From Coraliomargarita sp. CAG:312 (lineage in GTDB: Bacteria > Verrucomicrobiota > Verrucomicrobiia > Opitutales > Intestinicryptomonadaceae): DNA of 5,697 nt. The notes under the pieces were generated by a model. That model saw only the letters and a program-made list of their open reading frames with translations, did not search any database and had not been told where the DNA came from. Below are positions 1 through 5,182 of this stretch, one piece after another. The translations under genes and the position numbers were made by a program. Location: NCBI GenBank assembly GCA_000438015.1, contig FR901599.1, positions 15,166 to 20,862 on the forward strand, in the 5' to 3' direction. Each line of letters opens with the position of its first letter. Within the stretch, counting starts at the first letter, position 1.

Positions 1-119
1 GCCGCCTGGACTTGTTCTTCTGCGGTTTCTTTTTCCTGTTTTTCCTGTTTTCCGCAAGCAGCTACGCCAAAAACAACGGCGACTGCAATGAATTTGTAAA
101 ATATATTCATTTTTGACAT
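1..119 (-). CDS. Small lipoprotein, N-terminal part only (cut by the left edge)
   Basis: The visible 39 residues begin MSKMNIFYKFIAVAVVFGVA and continue ACGKQEKQEKETAEEQVQA. This is a typical type II (lipoprotein) signal peptide: short lysine-containing n-region, hydrophobic stretch, then the lipobox VAAC followed by Gly. Cleavage before that Cys (residue 22 from this start) and lipidation would anchor the protein in the inner or outer membrane facing the periplasm. After the Cys the chain is Lys/Glu/Gln-rich, like a flexible linker; the functional part lies outside the window, so no role can be given. Two in-frame ATGs, at 119 and 110, are possible starts and neither has a clear ribosome binding site; the shorter form would put the Cys at residue 19. 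The gene follows the ispH stop by 37 bases on the same strand, so co-transcription is possible. Confidence 0.75.
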   Translation of the reverse strand, partial: MSKMNIFYKFIAVAVVFGVAACGKQEKQEKETAEEQVQA

Positions 120-156
120 AATTTTTTCTAGGATGATGGGGGTTAAAAAATTTTCT

Positions 157-1032
157 TTAGAGGCTTTCTAAACGGTAGCAAACCTCGTCTATCAAAAAAT
201 CCGGAGTGGAAGCGCCCGCGGTGACGCCGACAACTTCATACTTCTTGATTTCGTCGAGATTTAATTCTTTTATTGTTTCAATATGGAAACACGGCAATCC
301 TGTGCGGTTTGCCATTATGGCAAGTTTTACAGTATTTGCGGAATGTTTTCCGCCTATTACGACAATTGCCTGGGCGCCTTTTTCAGCCAGAGTTTTAACG
401 TCTTTTTGGCGCTCTTTTGTAGCTCCGCAAATGGTGTCTATCACTTTTGTGTTGGGAAATCGTTTTTTAAAGTAGTCGGAAATTTCCCTATAATCGTCGG
501 TGAACATAGTCGACTGGGACACCATGCAAATATCCCCCGTTATATCGGGGAGGGCGTCTATGTCTTCGCGTGTTTTTACAACATATCCCTTTTTGCCGGC
601 ATAGCCAAGCAGCCCTATAACCTCCGGATGATCCGGATCTCCGACTATCACGGATGTATAGCCTTTATTTGCGTGCATTTTTATTATGCCCGCAATTTTG
701 CCAACGTCCGGACAGGTCGCATCTTTATACCGCAATCCCAAACTGCGCAAATATTCGCGGCGTTCCGGAGACACTCCGTGGGCGCGAAAAACCAATACGG
801 AGTTTTCCTTGGTCTTTTGGTCTATTTCGGAATCAATATGGCCTTCGCTTTTGTAGTCGCCTATTTCCAAGATGCCTTTGTTGGTCAAGCGCTCCATCAT
901 CTGCCGGTTATGAATCAGCGGGCCGTCGGTATAAACCCTGCACTTTCCGCCTTCGGTGCAAGTGGTTGCTATGTCGATGGCCCTCTCAACTCCGAAGCAG
1001 AATCCAGCGCTTTTTGCTCTTATCACTTTCAT
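157..1032 (-). CDS. ispH: 4-hydroxy-3-methylbut-2-enyl diphosphate reductase (IspH/LytB)
   Basis: IspH is the last enzyme of the MEP (non-mevalonate) isoprenoid pathway. It reduces HMBPP to isopentenyl and dimethylallyl diphosphate with a [4Fe-4S] cluster. The 291-residue product has all expected residues. The cluster cysteines are C12 (GFCFGV), C107 (DATCPDV) and C202 (DTICGAT). Substrate-binding residues are H41 (GPLIHN), H85 (FRAHGVS), H135 and E137 (DHPEV), T175 (SQST), S231 and N233 (HSANT) and S275 (TAGAST). These match the E. coli enzyme, with about 11 extra residues between H41 and H85. I chose the ATG at 1032 because MKVIRAKSAGFCFGV is the usual beginning; an in-frame TTG at 1071 would add 13 residues encoded by a terminator-like hairpin. 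No Shine-Dalgarno sequence is visible. The organism therefore uses the MEP pathway. Confidence 0.97.
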   Translation of the reverse strand: MKVIRAKSAGFCFGVERAIDIATTCTEGGKCRVYTDGPLIHNRQMMERLTNKGILEIGDYKSEGHIDSEIDQKTKENSVLVFRAHGVSPERREYLRSLGLRYKDATCPDVGKIAGIIKMHANKGYTSVIVGDPDHPEVIGLLGYAGKKGYVVKTREDIDALPDITGDICMVSQSTMFTDDYREISDYFKKRFPNTKVIDTICGATKERQKDVKTLAEKGAQAIVVIGGKHSANTVKLAIMANRTGLPCFHIETIKELNLDEIKKYEVVGVTAGASTPDFLIDEVCYRLESL

Positions 1033-1046
1033 CGTAAAATTCAGGT

Positions 1047-1075
1047 AAAAAATTGGATTTGGGAAAATCAAATCC
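1047..1075 (-). terminator. Putative intrinsic terminator downstream of the uracil-DNA glycosylase gene
   Basis: A perfect 7-bp stem (GGATTTG at 1055-1061 with CAAATCC at 1069-1075) closes a 7-base loop. Read on the minus strand it is followed by AA and then six T (1052-1047). It lies 40 bases after the stop at 1115 and 15 bases before the ispH start at 1032. It could end the coaC-udg transcript or act as an attenuator ahead of ispH. The stem is short and has only three G-C pairs, so it would be a weak terminator. Confidence 0.4.
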
Positions 1076-1081
1076 GCCAGC

Positions 1082-1094
1082 TTGCCAATGGCAA
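1082..1094. repeat. 13-base palindrome between udg and ispH
   Basis: The sequence TTGCCA-A-TGGCAA is a perfect 6-base inverted repeat around one base. It sits 50 bases upstream of the ispH ATG and 20 bases downstream of the glycosylase stop. Position and symmetry would suit a dimeric regulator's operator or a small RNA stem, but short palindromes of this size occur by chance, and I cannot place a convincing promoter next to it. Confidence 0.3.
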
Positions 1095-1114
1095 CACTTT
1101 TCTTTTACAATCTC

Positions 1115-2089
1115 TTATTTTGATTTCAAAAAATATCCGCGCTGCTTTTCGGAGATATCCATGCCTGCGCGTTCCATAACCGCCATCATATCCTCCCAAA
1201 CCAGGCGTTTCATAGCCGCCGAAGCGTATTGGAGAAGAAAAGACGGATGGTAAGTTACCATCAAGTCCCTGCCTTCAAAAGAATGCCAATGCCCGCGGAT
1301 TTTTCCCATCCTCCGCGATGGGTCAAAGCCCAAAAGCCCGTTTACGGCAGTCATTCCCAGCGCCACGACTATCTGCGGATTAACAATCTCTATTTGAGCC
1401 TTCAAATAAGGCAGGCAATAGCGCATTTCCTCCTCCGTGGGCGGCCTGTTGCCCTTGGGAACTTCCGGGCGCCAGTTCATTATGTTGCCGATGTATACAT
1501 CCGAACGCGAAAGCCCCATCGCGGCGATAATTTTAGTAAGCAATTGCCCCGCCTTGCCCACAAATGGCTCGCCCTGAATTTCTTCGTCGGCTCCTGGGGC
1601 TTCGCCGCAAAAGAATATTTTTGCATTCAAATTTCCCACTCCAAAAACTATTTTTTTCCCAGGCTTTACATGTTGCGCGCATACCTTGTCGCCTAGAACT
1701 ATCTCGCGCAAGGCGTTCCAACGCTCCGTCTTGCCTGCGTCTGGAAGATTAAATGCTTGGGGTTCTGGAATAGGCGCGACGCCGGAAAAATTTTGCTTTA
1801 CCGTTATTTTTTCGCCCCGCGCGGATTTTTCCTTGTTGGGTTTCATTATAGATTCAGATAGGTCCGTATTAGATAGAAATTTGACTTCCTCCACATCGTC
1901 CACGAAATTTTTTTCCGCGTCACTGCGCAATACGCCGGGCGAACGCCCCGCCTTTGCAGAAGAAACGGAAACCGAAGACGCCATCCGCCTTAATATCGCA
2001 ACCGATTCGTCGTCGAGAGGCACGCTGTCGTTTCCCTCAGCGGCAAGGCGGCGCAACTGATCTTCAATGGTTTCAAGGAACTCTCTCAT
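1115..2089 (-). CDS. Uracil-DNA glycosylase, family-4-like, with N-terminal extension and incomplete iron-sulfur ligands
   Basis: This enzyme should remove uracil from DNA and so start base excision repair of deaminated cytosine or misincorporated dUMP. The UDG domain covers about residues 125-324 of 324. Motif A is GEAPGADEEIQGEPFVG from residue 162, which with the following KAGQLL is the family-4 pattern; the second motif is HPSFLLQ at 281-287. Classical family-4 enzymes bind [4Fe-4S] through four Cys. Here C137 and C225 remain, but the second position is H140 (C-A-Q-H) and the third is W207 (NWRP where CRPP is usual). Residues 1-30 look helical and acidic; about 40-120 are low in complexity and probably disordered. 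The ATG at 2089 overlaps the coaC stop by four bases (ATGA), which supports this start and suggests translational coupling. Assignment to the UDG superfamily is firm; the exact subfamily is less so. Confidence 0.93.
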   Translation of the reverse strand: MREFLETIEDQLRRLAAEGNDSVPLDDESVAILRRMASSVSVSSAKAGRSPGVLRSDAEKNFVDDVEEVKFLSNTDLSESIMKPNKEKSARGEKITVKQNFSGVAPIPEPQAFNLPDAGKTERWNALREIVLGDKVCAQHVKPGKKIVFGVGNLNAKIFFCGEAPGADEEIQGEPFVGKAGQLLTKIIAAMGLSRSDVYIGNIMNWRPEVPKGNRPPTEEEMRYCLPYLKAQIEIVNPQIVVALGMTAVNGLLGFDPSRRMGKIRGHWHSFEGRDLMVTYHPSFLLQYASAAMKRLVWEDMMAVMERAGMDISEKQRGYFLKSK

Positions 2090-2658
2090 AGCCCGATTCC
2101 CAAAATTTTGTTGGCAGCAGAAATTATTTTTTCAATGTCCGCAAGCCTTCCTCTGCCCTCCATGCCGCATGCGAGCATTCCTTCCTCGGGATCGACAAAC
2201 TCCACGCCCGCGCTTCTGAGGGTTTCAATGTTTCTGCGGACTATCGCATTGCCGTACATTTTGCAATTCATTGCCGGCGCTATCAAAACCGGCGCGCTGG
2301 AAGCAAAAAAAACAGTTGTAAGCATGTCATGGGCGATTCCCGATGCGAAACATCCAATCACGTTAGCCGTAGCGGGGGCGACAAGAAGCAAATCCGCGGA
2401 CTCCGCAAGCGATATATGTTCGGGATGCCAATCCTCCACATCCTCCCACATCGAAGTATAGACTTTGTTTTTTGAAAGCGTTTGAAATATGCGCGCCGAC
2501 ATAAGCCTGCACGCGTTCCTGGTCATAATAACTTTGACATTCGCGCCAGACTTAACCAGGCGCGAAGTTAAATCTGCGGCTTTGTATATGGCTATGGAGC
2601 TGGCGATTCCAAGCACAATCGTCTTTCCTTTCAAATTGTCAAAATTTTCATTTTGCAT
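2086..2658 (-). CDS. coaC: Phosphopantothenoylcysteine decarboxylase, stand-alone CoaC
   Basis: This FMN-dependent enzyme of the HFCD flavoprotein family converts 4'-phosphopantothenoylcysteine to 4'-phosphopantetheine in coenzyme A synthesis. The 190-residue protein has a nucleotide-fold start (IVLGIASSIAIYKAADL, about 14-30), the catalytic His in PEHISL (H81), the FMN-binding PATAN (95-99; PASANT in E. coli), PAMNCKMY (128-135; the PxMNxxMW motif) and the substrate clamp ACGMEGRGR (163-171, with C164). The protein ends right after this region, whereas most bacteria have a CoaBC fusion of about 400 residues, so the synthetase CoaB must be encoded elsewhere. A sequence this complete does not look like a broken fusion: the stop overlaps the next gene's ATG cleanly. 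No Shine-Dalgarno sequence precedes the ATG. Paralogous HFCD enzymes (for example lantibiotic decarboxylases) are an alternative, but PATAN and the clamp favour CoaC. Confidence 0.9.
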   Translation of the reverse strand: MQNENFDNLKGKTIVLGIASSIAIYKAADLTSRLVKSGANVKVIMTRNACRLMSARIFQTLSKNKVYTSMWEDVEDWHPEHISLAESADLLLVAPATANVIGCFASGIAHDMLTTVFFASSAPVLIAPAMNCKMYGNAIVRRNIETLRSAGVEFVDPEEGMLACGMEGRGRLADIEKIISAANKILGIGL

Positions 2659-2703
2659 AAAAAAAATTTTTACAAATACGCCAAAAAGTGCAAGCTGATT
2701 TCT
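2659..2703. promoter_or_regulatory. Divergent intergenic region between coaC and rsmE
   Basis: Only 45 bases separate the two outward-facing start codons, so the promoters and leaders of both genes must lie here or reach into the opposing gene. The region starts with an A8T5 tract (2659-2671), which is expected to bend DNA. On the minus strand a TTGCAC box (2693-2688) is followed after 15 bases by TAAAAA (2672-2667), but the spacing is short and the -10 match is poor. I see no clear plus-strand promoter. The regulatory role is inferred from gene arrangement rather than from a consensus match. Confidence 0.35.
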
Positions 2704-3483
2704 ATGGCAGGTTTTAGGGCATATTGCGATTTTACATCCGGGACCAACTTCATCTCCCTAAAAAACGGCGCAGGCAAGCTTGAGCTTTCGCCTGAGGAAA
2801 GCCGCCATTTATGCGGCTCGCTTAGGGCTGTGAAAACCGACGCGGTGGAGGCGTTTGATTTGGACGGAAATATTTTCGCATGCGAGATTTCTGAAGCCTC
2901 GCAAAAACGCGCCGTATTGAATATTTTGTCCAAAGTAGAGAGGGCAAAATCCGACTCCCAAATATATATAGCGCAATGCCTTCCAAAATCTAAAGCCTTT
3001 GAAGAAATAATCCGCCAAAGCGTGGAAGTCGGCGCGGCAGGCATAATTCCGCTATTGTCGGAGCACACTCTTGTGAGATTTTCTGATAATATCGACGCTG
3101 AAAAAAAATTAAAAAAGTGGCGCGTCCATATAATAGAAGCCGTCAAGCAGTCGGCAAACTTCTCGAGCTTTGAACTGCCCCCTCCCCAAGGCTTTAAAGA
3201 TTTCTTAGCCGATTCGGGAAAATTCGATATTTTAATTGATGCAAGCCTTAGGCAAAACTCCAAACCCATATTGGAAACGCTTTCAGAAGCTTCAAAACAT
3301 CTAATCCGCCCTTTCAAAGCCTGCATATTAATAGGCCCGGAGGGAGATTTAACCGAATCAGAGTACGACGCTGCGGAATCTGCAGGATTCAAGCCCGTGA
3401 CACTCGGCGGCAATGTCATGAAATGCGATACGGCAGCCTTGTGCGCGCTTTCGTGCGCGGTGAATTTTTTCATGGTAAAATAA
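2704..3483 (+). CDS. rsmE: 16S rRNA (uracil-1498-N3)-methyltransferase RsmE
   Basis: RsmE methylates U1498 of 16S rRNA in the assembled 30S subunit with S-adenosylmethionine. The 259-residue protein has a PUA-like N-terminal domain (about 1-75, including SPEESRHLCGSLRAVKTDAV) and a SPOUT (trefoil-knot) methyltransferase domain (about 80-259). Family marks are the stretch AQCLPKSKAFEEIIRQSVEVG from residue 90, IIEAVKQSAN (143-152), and the SAM-binding knot ILIGPEGDLTESEYDAA from 208. The usual last motif LGxRILRxETA reads LGGNVMKCDTA (234-244), so the Arg is replaced by Lys and Glu by Asp, a divergent form. I chose the ATG at 2704 since MAGFRAYCDF fits the normal family beginning; an in-frame TTG at 2653 would run over the coaC start. 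No Shine-Dalgarno sequence is visible. The next gene on the strand follows after 43 bases. Confidence 0.92.
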   Translation: MAGFRAYCDFTSGTNFISLKNGAGKLELSPEESRHLCGSLRAVKTDAVEAFDLDGNIFACEISEASQKRAVLNILSKVERAKSDSQIYIAQCLPKSKAFEEIIRQSVEVGAAGIIPLLSEHTLVRFSDNIDAEKKLKKWRVHIIEAVKQSANFSSFELPPPQGFKDFLADSGKFDILIDASLRQNSKPILETLSEASKHLIRPFKACILIGPEGDLTESEYDAAESAGFKPVTLGGNVMKCDTAALCALSCAVNFFMVK

Positions 3484-3495
3484 AAAAAACGGCAC

Positions 3496-3533
3496 TTTTC
3501 CCGCCTAAGAATGTCTATTTACGGCGGTGGAAA
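3496..3533 (+). promoter_or_regulatory. Imperfect hairpin enclosing the GTG start of the downstream gene
   Basis: Bases 3496-3508 can pair with 3519-3533: TAA with TTA inside, CCGCC with GGCGG in the middle, and TTTTC with GGAAA outside. That makes 13 pairs including one G-U, with single-base bulges at C3522 and T3528 and a 10-base loop. The GTG start at 3527-3529 lies in the 3' arm, so in mRNA the start could be masked. The run after it is A-rich rather than T-rich, which argues against a plus-strand terminator for rsmE. A translational control role is inference only. Confidence 0.35.
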
Positions 3534-5182
3534 AATTGCGGAAACATTTGGAAATAATATTTGCGGCTCTTAGCGTTGTATTCGCGTTTATAGCCGCATT
3601 GAAATATTTCTTATCCCCTGGCGTGCAAAGCGAAGCCGCACCAGGATATTCCCAGAAATCAAAACAGCTCCAATGGGGATCACAACTGATTTCAGAAGCC
3701 CGAAAAACATCAAAATTGATTTTTTTCGAAACCGGCGCTGGAAACAAATCCGAATCTACCCATGAAATAACCCCGTTCTTAAAAAAATCGACAAAAACAG
3801 GCCGCATTCTGGAAAATTGCTATTTGACCGCAAAGCTTGACGGCAACTTATGGCCGGCGGATTACGCGGTATTGGAAAATCTTCTGTCTTCAAACGCCGG
3901 CAGAAAGCTGCCGCTCAAGACCGGAATATTGTCGCCGAGAATGCGCCCTATATATCTCGATTCGGAAATTGTAATAAAAGATACGCCGACACATCCATCC
4001 ATAGCCACAATATTGATTGCCGCGGCAAACGAATATTATAGAAATAAGGACAAAATACTGGAATCCGCAAGGAACTCTGTCAGCCTTATTTACAATCCTC
4101 AAGACTTTAAGTCCATAACCATAGAATCTCCGTATATCCCGCGGATGAGCTTCCTGAATGCTGAAAGCCTAGCATTAATGGCGTTTTTTATAAACCCCAA
4201 AAACTCCGAAGCTCCCGCCGCGGTAATCACGGAAAATGCGAGGCTCGCAATGCGCATATATACCACCGACATGCGCCAATTGTCCGCAAAACGCGCCTCT
4301 GAATTGGCGGCGCGAACAATGTTGCAAAGGTTGAAAAATCCCGAAATTTCGCTTACCGAAAAACTCCTTATAATGCGCGGCATTTCGGAATACTATTTTG
4401 TAAAAAGTGACAGTGAAATAATCGGGGAAGTCTCGCAATTTTCAGATTTTCTAATAGAGAACCAATCTCCCGAAGGATTCATAGTCTTAAACGGCAAGTC
4501 AACCGTCCGCCACAACGCGCTTGCGGCTGGAGTATTGGCGCGCGCATACGCAATTACTGGCGATAAAAAATACGCCGATTCCGCAAGAAAATGCGCCGAC
4601 AGGCTCGCAGAGCTGCAAGAGCCATTTGGGGAAATGCCAGCGGTTGCGGATAATTCGGCATCTTCGCAATCTTCGTCGATTGAATACGCCCTTACCGTCC
4701 AAGCATTCTGCGATATGCACTATTTCACTGGAGATGAAAAATATATAAATTATGCAAAGCGGACTATCGATGAATGGAACGACTTTTACATGACGCCGCT
4801 TGGGTTGTGGTCTATAAACTCCGAGAATTCTCTTCTTAGCAACTATGCCCGCCCCGTATTTTTGGAGGACAACCTATGCCCGTCATATATAGGCACCGCC
4901 GCGCAGACAATAGCGTATATAAAAAATCACGACCCAAATTTCAGGCTTCCAAACGAACAAAAAATAAGGCGCATGGCAGCTTCAGCATTTACATTTTCTC
5001 CATTTTCACGCATTTCAAACGCATCGTACAAATTGTCGTTTTTTGTTTTCGGCAATGTGCCTGCATCGCGATCAAAAGCGCCAGAAACACCAACCGGCAA
5101 CGAGACCGAATCCGTCGAACCTGAAGAAGGGAAGCAGGATATCCGGGCAAGCCTTATAAAATTTAATATCCCAACATTCTGA
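3527..5182 (+). CDS. Membrane-anchored, degenerate DUF255/YyaL (SSP411)-like protein without the thioredoxin cysteines
   Basis: No defined function. The 551-residue protein begins with a positive n-region and one hydrophobic segment (about 8-28), probably an uncleaved anchor with the rest outside the cytoplasm. Residues 50-180 follow the thioredoxin-like DUF255 domain: W50, SEARKTSKLIFFETG (56-70; EKARREDKPIFLSIG in typical members), TAKLDGNLWP (101-110; compare VKVDREERP), then LPLKTGILSPRMRPIY (128-143; compare GGWPL-LTP-Pf). Where CHWC is expected there is only NKSEST (73-78). Residues 300-470 resemble the (alpha/alpha)6 toroid: RHNALAAGVLARAYAITGDK (328-347; compare WNGLaiaALArAyr-tGd), SIEYALTVQAFCDMHYFTGD (384-403), and RPVFLEDNLCPSYIGTAA (442-459; compare RP-D-PSgN). 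The C-terminus (about 515-540) is polar and Glu-rich. GTG is the only good start in frame (the frame is closed by a TAA at 3506). Family placement rests on reading these patterns by eye. Confidence 0.7.
   Translation: MEKLRKHLEIIFAALSVVFAFIAALKYFLSPGVQSEAAPGYSQKSKQLQWGSQLISEARKTSKLIFFETGAGNKSESTHEITPFLKKSTKTGRILENCYLTAKLDGNLWPADYAVLENLLSSNAGRKLPLKTGILSPRMRPIYLDSEIVIKDTPTHPSIATILIAAANEYYRNKDKILESARNSVSLIYNPQDFKSITIESPYIPRMSFLNAESLALMAFFINPKNSEAPAAVITENARLAMRIYTTDMRQLSAKRASELAARTMLQRLKNPEISLTEKLLIMRGISEYYFVKSDSEIIGEVSQFSDFLIENQSPEGFIVLNGKSTVRHNALAAGVLARAYAITGDKKYADSARKCADRLAELQEPFGEMPAVADNSASSQSSSIEYALTVQAFCDMHYFTGDEKYINYAKRTIDEWNDFYMTPLGLWSINSENSLLSNYARPVFLEDNLCPSYIGTAAQTIAYIKNHDPNFRLPNEQKIRRMAASAFTFSPFSRISNASYKLSFFVFGNVPASRSKAPETPTGNETESVEPEEGKQDIRASLIKFNIPTF

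Noticed and set aside
157..1071. Longer IspH starting at a TTG at 1071
   Set aside because: The 13 extra residues are not part of the family and are encoded by the terminator-like hairpin region; the ATG at 1032 gives the usual MKVIRAKSAGFCFGV start.
283..1179. Long plus-strand open frame (298 codons) opposite ispH
   Set aside because: It is the antisense shadow of ispH and the udg end, is Cys- and Phe-rich without any family pattern, and conflicts with a fully conserved enzyme on the other strand.
2670..3473. Long minus-strand open frame (267 codons) opposite rsmE
   Set aside because: It mirrors rsmE codon for codon and has no recognisable motif; RsmE motifs on the plus strand are clear.
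2653..3483. Longer RsmE starting at a TTG at 2653
   Set aside because: It would overlap the coaC start codon and add a Lys-rich stretch before the normal family beginning at 2704.
3511..3573. ATG at 3511 as the true start of the DUF255-like gene
   Set aside because: It is in a different frame and stops after 20 codons. The GTG frame gives a good membrane anchor and continues without a break.
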